From assembly GCA_015832175.1 (NCBI GenBank), contig WJXW01000009.1, positions 1,984,001 to 2,048,000 on the forward strand: 64,000 nucleotides of DNA, in the 5' to 3' direction. Positions 1 through 10,059 of the stretch are shown piece after piece (position 1 is the stretch's first letter; each line of letters opens with the position of its first letter). Both the position numbers and the translations under genes were made by a program. The notes under the pieces were generated by a model. It made no database searches, had not been told where the DNA came from, and was given only the letters and a program-made list of their open reading frames with translations. This DNA comes from Paraphaeosphaeria minitans (Eukaryota; Ascomycota; Dothideomycetes; Pleosporales; Didymosphaeriaceae).

Positions 1-129
1 CCACTGCCCGATAGTCTAAAAAAGGCTTTTCTTCGTCGTCATTGCGCGATCGGGAGGAGCGTTCCTAACACCCAATATATTAACGTCTATAATACATGAT
101 GGAGAACAGTACAACAAGTAAAAAGTGTG

Positions 130-3100
130 CTATACCTTTTCTTCCCAGCCGTCAGTGCGACTCCTCCGCTTCTCACGGCGACTGGAAGACGAGATGGTCG
201 ATCGCGTATCATCGTCATTCGAGCCGTATGCCGAGCCCTCCCTATGTTTCTTCCTGCGGCGCCTACGCTCACCGTCGTCTTCATCCTCCCTCAGCTTGGA
301 GGATTTGCTGCTGTCCGCCAGGTTCTCCTTCGATCTGCTGAATAAACCAAATAGCCCCGATGATCGCTTCTCTTTGTCCTTTTTCGAGGATTTCTCCTCA
401 TCGTAGCGTGACGATGAAGACACAACGGACATGTTGTCGTCGTCATCCCGTTTCGATCGGCGGCGGGAAGACTTGCGCTCGTCATCGAGGTCACCCGGTT
501 CAGATCGGGCGGGTGACCGATGGTACTCTTCGGGCGAACGAGTGCGTTCGCCTTCCCGATGCCTGTGCTTGCGGCGACGTTCACCAGTTGCTTCTGATCG
601 AGCTTCGGAGATCATAGATCGGGAGTCCCAGTCGTCGGACCGTTCGTCAGTCTCGCGTCGACGGTGGTGCCTTCGCTTGCCTGGTGAGTCACCCTTTTCC
701 AGCTCGTAGCCACGGTCACGGCTCTGTGAGCGGGAGCGGGTCTCATAGCGAACCCGGCGTCGCTCTTCACGTTCCAAGTCATCGTCGTAAGTCTTGGGCG
801 GCGATACCACGTATGTCTTCTCACGATCGGAGAACTGATTGGCTGGAGGCGATTCATCCTTAGCCGGCTGTTGCTCATCTGAGCCGGCAGAGAAGAATTC
901 GTCAGAGTCACGATCGGCGGAGCTGGGCTGGACAGGATTGGCGAAGTTGGGTTGGACAGGATTGGCGAAGTTGGGTGGTTGGACATGATCGTCCGGTGCG
1001 TAATACCCAGAATCATGAGCATCTCGGATTCTTGAGGGGAATACGTGGCTCAATCCAACATTCCTAGGAGGCGATTTCGATGATTCCGTGGCAGCTCGAG
1101 AAGTGGAAGGGCCCGCAAGGGACCCAACGTAGTCGCTGTATTGGACTTCAGAGCGGAGTGGAGACCCGATGGATGGGGACCACCTGCCACTCGATACTCT
1201 CTTCTGTTTCTTGGGTGTCTTGACGTCACCCAGCTCTTCTACATCGTGAAATGCTGTGCTGGGAAGAGCACGAGCGTATTCCATGCTTTCCCGTGCGTGC
1301 TCAAAGTCTGATGCGATACGATCCTGATCCTGCTTCATTGCAGCACCTACGAGTGCGGCGAAACCTCCCGCCATGGCTGCATTGGTGGCGCTGGTGGATG
1401 TGCCGTTGCTCCGAGGTTCATCCGGTGAGGTACCACGTGTGAAGGTTGGCTCGATATCTCTCGGATCGCGTTCGATGACCAGGGGAGACGGTTGGTTTGA
1501 ATCGGTATCATCGAAATTGTCGGCGGTGCCTTTCCTAGCTGCTTTCTTGGCTTTCTTCTTATCCTTCTTGCTAAGCTTTGCATACGCGGTACTCTCGTCT
1601 TCCACTTGCTTCTCAGGCTCCGGCTCCGGTAACGGCTCCGTGGCATATTCAGGATCAGGAATGGCGCGCGAGTCACCCCTCCTGCTGAGCCTAGCAGTAG
1701 TAGCCCAATTATCCTCGACGGGCATCTCCGGTTCTGGTCTACGTTCTTCAACGATCGCTGGCTCAGGCTCTGCAACGAACGCTCTTGGCGCATCTTGAGC
1801 GTAAGGAACTTCGTCAGCAGTAATGGACTTCTTTTTCTTCTTCTTGTCCTTTTTGCTGGACTTGGTCTCTGGCTCAGCTATGACTTCCCTTACGGGTTCC
1901 GGTTCGGGTTCCCAGCTCGGTTCAATTGTCCTCGGTGGTTCTGAGGCGGCGAAGGTGTCCTCGTCAGTACTCTTCGACTTCTTTCTGCCCTTCTTGCTGG
2001 GGGCGGCCCACTCTTCCTCCATGGGCGCTTCCGTGGTTGGCGTAGACGAGTCATCGAAGGCGCCAGGCATGTGCATGGGCTCGGGCTCAGAAGTGAGCTC
2101 ACGCTCAATCGACCCCTTTGGCTTGGCTGGCATGACGGTGACATCAGAGGCGGGGAACGGAGTCGACCAAGAGCTCATAGTTGAAGGTGCAGCAGACACA
2201 GTAGATGCAGCGTACTTATCAGCAAAAGGGTCGGTCATGATAGACATGTTGTCAGTGTCGTCGCGAGCACGAACATGTCTATCGTCGTCCCGCGAAGCAA
2301 GTGCAGCAGTTGTCACAATTGTTGCCGCCGCTACCGCTGCCGCTGCTTTAGCTTTCTTCTTGTCCTTCTTGCTGACCTTCTTTGACATCGTACCGGCCCA
2401 ATCATCGTTGTCCTGATCGGGAACGTACTGCGTGCTGGCGGGGACCTCAGGCTCGGGGCGATAGGGTTCATAAGTCGTAGTCTTTCGCCCAGATTTGGGA
2501 GAATCAGCCTCGACGTAGGTCTCGTCTTGGGATTGTTTTGTGTACTCGTCAAGGTCACGATCAGACACAAAGTTCTCGCGAATAGAGTCCGGCGTGGGAA
2601 CTTCGTAGTTGTGGAACTGGTTCGCGCCCCAACTGACCCTTGAGCTGCGGCGATTCGCTTCTTCCTGCCTAGTCTGTGCTTTTGCCGGCTCCGGTACAGG
2701 CTCCATAGCAGGTGAAGCTGGGACAGACACGACGCGTGGTGTAGGCGCCCGACTTCCGGGAGGGGTTGGTTGAATGAGGTTGAGCTCGGGGACAGGATAA
2801 GGTAGGATCGATGGCCCACAACCATCCTTGGTGGCGGTAAAGGAGTACGAAGTAGGGTAAGGTGGGCGTCGTGGCGCGCCATAATTATGGTCGGCGGGAG
2901 CTTGGTAGACATGAAGATCAGGAGCACCCTCGTTCGGGTCGACTTTAGCTACAGGAGCTGGCGTATGGTCAAGCAATTCCTTCGGCGCGAAGAAGTCCGC
3001 CTGTGACACTGGTTCGTGCGTGTATCGATCTTCCCATTCTTGGAGAACCTCTTGCGCACTGTCTGGCTGTCGAATTGGAGAAGCCCTCCTCTTCTTGAAA

Positions 3101-6100
3101 ATGTCGGGGTTGAATATATCATCGTAGGCGTAGTCCTGAGCAATCATGCTTGGTGCAATTGTCTTGACCGCGGCCGGTTCTATTGTCTTGACAGAAGACG
3201 GCTCAATCTCTTCGATGCGAGAGTCATCATGTTTGGAGTATCGCTCACTCTGCTTGGTTCGGCGATTATCGTGCTTCGAAGACGATATGGCAGCGTTCGT
3301 GATCACAGCAGCGGCTACAGCAGCGGTGGCAACAGCAGCAGGCTTCTTCCAAACATCTGGCTGAACAATGTCTCGCTCCCGGTCTTCGAGCTCTTGTTCC
3401 TTGTGCCGGACGTCGCTAGCGACAGAGCTTCCAGTACGTTGCTGCTCAATCGTGCGGCGCTCTCGGTCGCTTTCGTAGCGGCTAGAGTACTCTTCGGCCT
3501 CGTGTTCTCTCCGCCTGCGCTCCAGGTCTTGCTGAGCCTCGGCTTCGCGCTGCTCAGCCTCTCGTTGCTCAGCTACACGTCGATCCAGCTCCCGCCGTTC
3601 TCGGCGCTTTTGTTCAAGCTCTTGTTCGAATTCGACGTCGCGCTTCCGTTGCTCTGCCATGCGACGTTCCTGCTCGAGGCGTTCCCGGTGCTTCTGCTGT
3701 TCTTCGAGCTCGACTTCGCGCCTCCGTTGGTCGGCAACACGAGCTTCATGTTCACGGCGCGCTTGTTCCTCAGCCTTCTCCCTAGCCCTGCGAGCGATGC
3801 GTTCTTCTTGCTCGCGGCGCTCTTTTGCCTCTTGCTCACGGCGCTCCTTCGCTTCTTGCTCACGGCGCTCCTTCGCTTCTTGCTCACGGCGCCCTTTTGC
3901 TTCTTGCTCGCGGCGCTCTTTCGCCTCTTGCTCACGGCGGCGTCCAGCTTCCCGGCGCTCGATATCTAGGTTGGCCAATTGTTCGGCCTCTTGGTACTTT
4001 CTCGCCTCTTCCTGCTGGCGTTGAAGTTCAAGTTTGCGACGCTCCTGTTCTCTGCGTTCTGTTTCATCAAGGCGACGGCGTCGCTCATCTTCCTCATCGC
4101 GTGCAATGTCTTTGAGGCGCTGGCGCTCCTTGTGCGCTTGTTCTTCGGTGAATCCAAAGCGCACGTTTGATTGAGAGCTGGAAGGTCGAGATGGCCGGTC
4201 CTTGTTCTTCATAGAAGATATTGCGGCGCCAGCGATTCCACCGGCAGCGGCGACAAGAGCTGTATCGCGCTTCCAAGAGGATGACTGCACGGGAGATGAG
4301 TTGGCACGACGAGGGGGGGTTGGATGCTGCGGGGAGTTAAAAGCAGTGGGGTATGGAGGCTGTGAAAAGACTGAAGGGCCACTGGGAACAATGTAGCCAG
4401 GCTCAGGTGGCGCTTGGGTAAAGTATATAGCTTCAGGTACCTGCTGCATGGGCTGTGGATGCTGAATTGTCGTTGGGCCAGATTGCGAAGTTAGAAGTGG
4501 TTGGGGCGCGGGCAGAGAGCTTGTCCGTCTTGCATCGAAAGAATTGGGGTCAGTAGTTGCCTGGACTGGGAAAACACTCTGCAGCGAAGGAATGCTGCTG
4601 GCGCTGCTGTCCTGTCGATGAAGGCCAGCGCCGACTGCCGTTCCAGCCACAGCGCCGACGGCAGCAGGACCGATGAGCGAAATGTTGGCGTTGGCGTTGG
4701 CGTTGGCGTTGTACAAGCTTTCGGAGGAAGGCTTCTTCTTCTCCTTCTTGTTGCCCCATCGCCAACCCCACTTGCTAGTGCCTGAACCATTCGAGTTGAG
4801 AGACTCCCTACTCTTAGTCTTGTATAGATTATGGTCGCCAAAGGCAAGGCCAGAGCTGATGCTTCCTGAATCGGTTGTATCATCGTCTGGAAGATCCTCC
4901 CAGCCATCCGCATCCACGTTGCTGTAACGAGAGCCTCCAGACTCGCGTCGATATCTGCTTTGGGTTTGATTTCGGTTCTCGCGAACGGCAACAACTTCAG
5001 GACGATGTCGGCCATTGCTGCGTCCGGCTTTTGCTGCAGCAATCGCGGCGGCGGTCGCACCCAGCCCGATCAGAGTGGCATTAAGCTTTTCATCCGAATT
5101 TCGTCGCGAGGAACGCTTCTCGAGACGCTTCTTGCGCCTGACAAATCCCTCGCCGAATGCGATATCGGAATCGGAAGAAGATGAAGATGCGTTTCCGAAG
5201 TTGAAGAAGCCCTTCTTCTTCTTGGAATGGCTGTGGGTTTTCCGCTTCTTCTCCTTTGACTTTTCCTTGGGCGCAGGGGCGGCGAAGAATCCTCCCAGAA
5301 AGCCTCCTTGCGATTGATGGGGTCTGGAAACTTCAACGAATGAAGCACCACTGACTGAGCTCCGAGATGACTTGCTCTTCAAGCGTTGGTTGTTCGAATA
5401 TCTCCGTTCGCGATCACTGCTATCCGGTCGATGGTGAACAATCGCGTTCTGTGGCGAGTGAGAGCGGCTGTGGCTGTGGCTTTGGCTATGATGGTTCTGC
5501 CGAGAGGCGCCAACAGCTGATGCTGCCAGACCAGCACCGAGTGCAGCGCCTAGGATTCCAGATTTGCGATCTCGCGACTTGGACCGTGACCGCGAGTGCG
5601 AACGGTGCCGGACGACCTTGTGGTCTTTGCGATCTTTCCGATTTCCCGTGATTCCAGTAGACAAATAAGATATGCGATCTTCTGATGGACTTCTGTGCCG
5701 GATCCCTGATCGACCGTAAGAATAATGCTTGCTCTCTCGTGAGCGACTTCGACTTCGGCGTGTCGTCCGTGAACGCGGATCGCGGCCGGATTTGATGCTG
5801 TAGGTGTCGTCAAAATCGTTCCGCTGGTTGAAGAGTGCCTGACCAGCCTTTGCAAGACCGACGCCACCCAAGCCTGCTGCAATCCAGCCGGCCGCACTAG
5901 TGCTATTGCTCTTGCGCTTGTCTTGTCTCTCATCGCCAGAGAGTGACAATCGCGAAGCCTTCTCATTTAGTCCGTAGCGTGAATGTTTCTCCTTGATTCC
6001 AGACGGGCGAAGCTCACCCGAGCGTTTCCTTCTATTGTAATGATGTTGTCGAGGCGCATCCATAGGTGAAGATCGCGGATCAAAGCAATACCTGCAGACG

Positions 6101-7683
6101 CCAATGTACTCGGTATACTCTTCCATCTTCCGCACGTCGTCATAGTTCTTCCACCAGTCTGCGAGCTTGGAGACAGGCCCTTTGTGTTCATGTTGCTGCG
6201 CCATGCCGCCGGACATCAAGGCACCAGGCGAGGAACCGTAGCTGCCGTATTGGTCTTCAGGGAAGCCTCCGGGCAAAGGATAAGTATAATTGTGGTTGTG
6301 CGTGTGCGTGTGGTGTGCGTTGTGATGGGCTAGACTGTAAGCTGCAAGTCCGGCAGCACCTGCAGTGTATAGCCCAGCATGGGATGAGTCGGACGGCTGC
6401 TTCTCGGGTTTGCCAGGCCTAGGAGGCTTTGGTGGGGGTATGTCTTCCATGGCTTCGTTGTACGTGGGAATGTAGCTGCTGGTCCCGTTATAGTTGTGGC
6501 TGGCGCCTGTTGCTGCCATAGACGGGCTCTCGCCTTGGTAGTACATGGGAGCAGTATTACCCGAGACGCCGTCCGTGTAGGTTGTGGTTTGTTGCGAGTG
6601 AGTTTGGGAGGACTCGTGGCCCAAGGCGTATCCCACGCCAGCGGCACCAGCCATGGCAGCAGCAGCAGAGCTGAGTTCGTCTGGCTTATCGGGTTTGGAT
6701 GAAGGTCTCGGTGGTTGCGCAGGTAAAGGTTCGTCGTCAGTGAAGGCGCCGGGCATGGACGAGGGCCGCGGCGGCTTCGAGGATTGGTATGGTTCAGCGC
6801 TTGCCATGCTGTAGAATTCGGCAGCTGCGCCCGCTCCCGTGTCGGCGACCGGATTGGCCTGAGATGAACCGGTGAATAGATGCTGCTGGTCTTGGGGTAT
6901 TATGACCGAAGGGCGCTCTATCCGCACTCCAGGCTGGTGCTGGACAGACTCTCCTTGGTCGCCGTAGTAATCCGCAGCCTCTCCGAACGAAGCAGTGTGC
7001 ACGGGAGCGTGAGGCACAAAGGGTGTCGCGAACTGCTGCGGTTTCTGTCCAGGGAACTGGTCTTGAACGTGAGACGACATGGTGGCAGGCAGTCCTCCCG
7101 ACATCATCGGCGGTCCGTTCAGATCGGGAAAGCGTGATGACTCTGCATTCTCAAGCGGGCCGGCAGCAGATCGCGTCGCCCGTCGTGGTGCCTCCACGAT
7201 GTCCTGCGGGCGCGAACCACCAGCCTCGGAGCGACTCTTCTTCTTCTTCGTCTTCTTGTCGTGTTTCCTGTCTTTATCGCTGCGGTCCCGGCTCCGCGAC
7301 CGGTCTCTGCGCGATATCGTCGAGCGCTCGTCGTCGTCGTCGTCATCGTCGCGGCGGCGGCGTCGTCTGCGATCGTCGTCGCGCGGGTCGTCGTTGGTCC
7401 TCATGTCGTCGCGCGGGTCGTCATACATGTCGGCGTTGGTCCTCGTGTCGTCGCGATCGCGATCGCCGTCGTCTCGGGCTGTCGCAAAGGTCGCATAGCT
7501 CGACGCGGGGCTGTCGGGCGCTCTTGATCGTGAGTCGCGGCCCGAGGGCTTCCGTGTGGAAGCAGACGAGACGACCGACTCGGACGTTTTGGATCGACGC
7601 GTCGCGGACGAGTCGCTCCTCTTGCGCTTCTCGTCGTCGCGGTCCTTTGCGCCATCGCCTCTGGAAGAGCGACGGGTCCACAT
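130..7683 (-). CDS. Giant disordered involucrin-repeat protein (possibly leashin-like)
   Basis: A single uninterrupted frame of 2,517 codons. The first true ATG is at 7683 (residues MWTRRSSRGDGAK); the frame is open a little further upstream but only with a GTG. The protein is almost wholly low complexity: Arg/Asp/Ser-rich ends, Pro-rich N-terminal third, an Arg/Glu coiled-coil with tandem ERREQEAK octads near the middle, and many Ala-rich segments flanked by Lys-rich KKDKKKAKA blocks. One compact conserved-looking segment lies near nt 6030-6160 (KMEEYTEYIGVC, CFDPRSSP). Proteins of this make-up are annotated in fungi as involucrin repeat proteins. Some of that group (leashin/Lah) tether Woronin bodies to septa, but that role here is inference from composition and size only. 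It could equally be another septal or cortical scaffold. Confidence 0.85.
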   Translation of the reverse strand: MWTRRSSRGDGAKDRDDEKRKRSDSSATRRSKTSESVVSSASTRKPSGRDSRSRAPDSPASSYATFATARDDGDRDRDDTRTNADMYDDPRDDMRTNDDPRDDDRRRRRRRDDDDDDDERSTISRRDRSRSRDRSDKDRKHDKKTKKKKSRSEAGGSRPQDIVEAPRRATRSAAGPLENAESSRFPDLNGPPMMSGGLPATMSSHVQDQFPGQKPQQFATPFVPHAPVHTASFGEAADYYGDQGESVQHQPGVRIERPSVIIPQDQQHLFTGSSQANPVADTGAGAAAEFYSMASAEPYQSSKPPRPSSMPGAFTDDEPLPAQPPRPSSKPDKPDELSSAAAAMAGAAGVGYALGHESSQTHSQQTTTYTDGVSGNTAPMYYQGESPSMAATGASHNYNGTSSYIPTYNEAMEDIPPPKPPRPGKPEKQPSDSSHAGLYTAGAAGLAAYSLAHHNAHHTHTHNHNYTYPLPGGFPEDQYGSYGSSPGALMSGGMAQQHEHKGPVSKLADWWKNYDDVRKMEEYTEYIGVCRYCFDPRSSPMDAPRQHHYNRRKRSGELRPSGIKEKHSRYGLNEKASRLSLSGDERQDKRKSNSTSAAGWIAAGLGGVGLAKAGQALFNQRNDFDDTYSIKSGRDPRSRTTRRSRSRSRESKHYSYGRSGIRHRSPSEDRISYLSTGITGNRKDRKDHKVVRHRSHSRSRSKSRDRKSGILGAALGAGLAASAVGASRQNHHSQSHSHSRSHSPQNAIVHHRPDSSDRERRYSNNQRLKSKSSRSSVSGASFVEVSRPHQSQGGFLGGFFAAPAPKEKSKEKKRKTHSHSKKKKGFFNFGNASSSSSDSDIAFGEGFVRRKKRLEKRSSRRNSDEKLNATLIGLGATAAAIAAAKAGRSNGRHRPEVVAVRENRNQTQSRYRRESGGSRYSNVDADGWEDLPDDDTTDSGSISSGLAFGDHNLYKTKSRESLNSNGSGTSKWGWRWGNKKEKKKPSSESLYNANANANANISLIGPAAVGAVAGTAVGAGLHRQDSSASSIPSLQSVFPVQATTDPNSFDARRTSSLPAPQPLLTSQSGPTTIQHPQPMQQVPEAIYFTQAPPEPGYIVPSGPSVFSQPPYPTAFNSPQHPTPPRRANSSPVQSSSWKRDTALVAAAGGIAGAAISSMKNKDRPSRPSSSQSNVRFGFTEEQAHKERQRLKDIARDEEDERRRRLDETERREQERRKLELQRQQEEARKYQEAEQLANLDIERREAGRRREQEAKERREQEAKGRREQEAKERREQEAKERREQEAKERREQEERIARRAREKAEEQARREHEARVADQRRREVELEEQQKHRERLEQERRMAEQRKRDVEFEQELEQKRRERRELDRRVAEQREAEQREAEAQQDLERRRREHEAEEYSSRYESDRERRTIEQQRTGSSVASDVRHKEQELEDRERDIVQPDVWKKPAAVATAAVAAAVITNAAISSSKHDNRRTKQSERYSKHDDSRIEEIEPSSVKTIEPAAVKTIAPSMIAQDYAYDDIFNPDIFKKRRASPIRQPDSAQEVLQEWEDRYTHEPVSQADFFAPKELLDHTPAPVAKVDPNEGAPDLHVYQAPADHNYGAPRRPPYPTSYSFTATKDGCGPSILPYPVPELNLIQPTPPGSRAPTPRVVSVPASPAMEPVPEPAKAQTRQEEANRRSSRVSWGANQFHNYEVPTPDSIRENFVSDRDLDEYTKQSQDETYVEADSPKSGRKTTTYEPYRPEPEVPASTQYVPDQDNDDWAGTMSKKVSKKDKKKAKAAAAVAAATIVTTAALASRDDDRHVRARDDTDNMSIMTDPFADKYAASTVSAAPSTMSSWSTPFPASDVTVMPAKPKGSIERELTSEPEPMHMPGAFDDSSTPTTEAPMEEEWAAPSKKGRKKSKSTDEDTFAASEPPRTIEPSWEPEPEPVREVIAEPETKSSKKDKKKKKKSITADEVPYAQDAPRAFVAEPEPAIVEERRPEPEMPVEDNWATTARLSRRGDSRAIPDPEYATEPLPEPEPEKQVEDESTAYAKLSKKDKKKAKKAARKGTADNFDDTDSNQPSPLVIERDPRDIEPTFTRGTSPDEPRSNGTSTSATNAAMAGGFAALVGAAMKQDQDRIASDFEHARESMEYARALPSTAFHDVEELGDVKTPKKQKRVSSGRWSPSIGSPLRSEVQYSDYVGSLAGPSTSRAATESSKSPPRNVGLSHVFPSRIRDAHDSGYYAPDDHVQPPNFANPVQPNFANPVQPSSADRDSDEFFSAGSDEQQPAKDESPPANQFSDREKTYVVSPPKTYDDDLEREERRRVRYETRSRSQSRDRGYELEKGDSPGKRRHHRRRETDERSDDWDSRSMISEARSEATGERRRKHRHREGERTRSPEEYHRSPARSEPGDLDDERKSSRRRSKRDDDDNMSVVSSSSRYDEEKSSKKDKEKRSSGLFGLFSRSKENLADSSKSSKLREDEDDGERRRRRKKHREGSAYGSNDDDTRSTISSSSRREKRRSRTDGWEEKV
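930..977. repeat. 24-nt tandem repeat, two copies, coding
   Basis: Two consecutive 24-nt units beginning GGACAGGATTGG lie inside the giant protein gene. They encode a duplicated octapeptide (ANPVQPNF) near the C-terminal end of the protein. Confidence 0.8.
3795..3960. repeat. 24-nt coding tandem repeat encoding ERREQEAK octads
   Basis: About six imperfect 24-nt units of the form CTCACGGCGCTCCTTCGCTT on the plus strand. On the minus strand they encode tandem ERREQEAK octads within a long charged coiled-coil of the giant protein. Unit length is a multiple of three, so copy-number changes keep the frame. Confidence 0.85.
4684..4711. repeat. Hexanucleotide GTTGGC microsatellite, coding
   Basis: Four to five copies of GTTGGC, read on the minus strand as alternating Asn-Ala (NANANANAN) inside the giant protein. 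Confidence 0.8.
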
Positions 7684-8706
7684 GATTACAACTGCCACAC
7701 AGGGGCACCGCTAGCTGTGTATGCGCTGGGTGCTGTGCTGTGCTGTGCAAAATTACGCTCCTCGGTCGGTCGTTTGTGTAGGTATGGGGTCGACGAGGGA
7801 TGCTGGGGTATCGAAACTCAAGAACGGATGCGCGCAACAGTCGTCACGTCGTCAAGTCGTTATGGTACAGTATACAAGGAAATAAGGACCACGAGAAACG
7901 CACACCGACGGGCTGCCACCGACCGTCCGATTATGCGCGCGACGGATAGCTGAGTTGCTGTCCAGTGGCGACCTGAGCTGGAGTGAGGGTTGGCCGGCGC
8001 TACCCCCTGCACCTGATGGCAAGCTGCCGAGTGGGGGCTGGGCCAATCGACATGTCCGCGGTGGAGACATCTGTCTGCATTGGCCATGCAAGCACTGGTG
8101 CATTGGGCATGATTGCGCTCTCGGTTGCGGTTCATCGTGGATACACTTGTTTCATCAAAAATACATGTAGTCTACATGGCCCACTGTACAGACAAAGGAC
8201 AGGAATGCATCCATAACTGGACCACTACGTACTGGGTCCCGCTAGCCTCAGGCACAAGGTCCATTCCTGGCGGGAGGCTTGTTCCAACAACATCGACTAC
8301 TAGGTATTGCATGGAGAGGAGAGGACCAGGGCAATGTGTGAACATCATCTTCATCTGTTGAACCTGAGAGTGACGGTCCCAGACCGTCATCAGGCGGCAG
8401 TGAGGAAGACGCGCAATGTAATGTTGTGCAACCTGCGCCAGCTCATCAATTCTTCAGGGTACATGCCGGCGGCGGATACCCCGATGCTAACGAGTAAGAC
8501 TACTTTGCCCAACATCGTCCCCATTCGAGAACATTGCCCAAGACACAGTTTCCCAACCCAAACTCCGCGCTGTCACCTAGCATGCCCTTCCTAAACCGTG
8601 ACGCCATGTATGATACAAAATGCACTGCCCAAAGCGCCCATCTGACTCGATTTCTCGGGCCATCCTGTGAACGTCATTATACATTTGCCTGCGCTGCTTC
8701 TCAGCC
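7684..8706. other. Intergenic, 1.0 kb
   Basis: Holds the promoter of the giant protein gene (minus strand, leftward) and the 3' flank of the CstF-64 gene. Only short open frames overlapping on both strands; none has recognisable protein character. Confidence 0.6.
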
Positions 8707-9691
8707 CTATAAGCGTCCAACCATTGCGGCGAACTGCTGCCTCAACGTCATGATCTGGTTGCGCGACGTAGGATCCAGCGCATCGATTTGCGCCTGACTC
8801 AGTGCCATGACTTGCTGGTATGCTGCGAGCTGTTCCGGCGTCAAAGCCGGTTGCGCTTGCGGGGCCGGCTGCCCGTACGGCTGCTGCATTTGTTGTGGCG
8901 GTGTCGGGACAGGCTGTGGAGGGTAGCCCGCAAAATTCTGCGGTGGCCGGGTGGGCTGCGGAGCAGGTGGTTGTGCTTGTGGCGGAGGAGCTGCTGCCGC
9001 GGCAGGACCTGGGTCAATGAGCGAGCCGAGCACGTTCGTGTCCACGAGGTTGAGGAGAAGGAGTGCCTGGAATATCGCGTACGCGAGCTGCGGCGCTTGC
9101 CTAAAGACCTCTGTAGCTTTGGCGGGTTCTGTCATGACCAAGCCCTTCATCTGGGAGATGATATCGAGGAGCTGGGGCGGGGGGAGTGTATTGAGTGTGG
9201 AAGAGATCGAATCGGGGCACGATAGGTTGTTCTGGAGCTCGGCGCCTGGTGGGAGAGGAGGGATCGCGGCGTACGGTGGTGCTGCTGGAGCGACGTCGGA
9301 CTGCCCATTGACTGGCATAGGGTTGTTCGCGGGCGCGTTGTCGCCTGCGCCATTGTCGTTGGACCAATCCACGCGCAGCTTCCTTCCCATCAGCTCGTAG
9401 TCGTTGAGGTTGCGCACTGCGGAGGCTGCTGAATCGCCGTCTGCGAACTCTGCGAAGCCAAAGCCCTTGGGCCGGCCAGTCTCCTTGTCGTATACGAGCC
9501 GGAAGTTGAGCACCTGGCCAACGCGACCCAGTGTCTCTATGATGATTTCCTCATTGCCACCTGCAAAAGGTTAGCAGTTGCGCGCGAAGGCTCGACTGCA
9601 CCGTGTTTTAGTGCGCGACTCCCAAATTCGGCTTACCATATGGAATGTTTCCGATGAACACGACGCGACCTGCTTTGTCGTTGGGTGCCAT
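8707..9691 (-). CDS. Cleavage stimulation factor subunit 2 (CstF-64/Rna15 family)
   Basis: Exons 9691-9637 and 8707-9560, joined over a 76-nt intron (GTAAGC...TGCAG), give 302 aa. The N-terminal RRM spans about residues 9-85, with RNP2 VVFIGNIPYG and RNP1 KGFGFAEF. The hinge region follows (residues about 130-195, with the MKGLVMTEPAKATEVFRQAP-type helix), then a Pro/Gln-rich linker. A short C-terminal helical domain (ALDPTSRNQIMTLRQQF) is diagnostic of the CstF-64/Rna15 family. In yeast and animals the protein binds U/GU-rich RNA downstream of the cleavage site in the polyadenylation machinery in the nucleus. The start is chosen because the first exon supplies RNP2. The next gene rightward runs in the same direction and ends 368 bp upstream. 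Confidence 0.93.
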
Positions 9692-10059
9692 AGCCGTGGT
9701 TGTGCGTGGAGAAGCTGAGGTTGTTTCTTTGACGTTCGAGAGAGCAACGACCGCGCTGAAGCTCAGGCCACATCAATTGCTTCTAGCCGATTACGGTTAA
9801 TCCACTCTTTTTGTCCCCAATGAGTGCCGCCGTAGCCATCACTGAGAGTAAGTGTTCTAGGACCCAGTGTTGGTGAAGGGTTAAGGGCTGTTTGAGAGAT
9901 TTGTGTTTTTGCACCACACCGCGCCCGTGGTCTCTCTTTTTTCTTTCGCTGCTTGCCAAAGCATTCGAAGAATTCACAATTTATTGACGAAAGCTCAACT
10001 CAAGATGTATTTCATTTCATTAACTAGCCAAACAAGTCGACTGACTCTCCGACACATTT
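9692..10059. other. Intergenic, 368 bp
   Basis: Promoter of the CstF-64 gene and 3' flank of the amine oxidase gene; both run leftward. No gene seen. Confidence 0.6.

Noticed and set aside
1823..7685. Many plus-strand open frames of 100-320 codons (for example 3016-3969 and 1823-2416)
   Set aside because: They are antisense shadows of the repeat-rich giant gene on the minus strand, rich in Leu/Ser as expected from complementing Glu/Arg codons.
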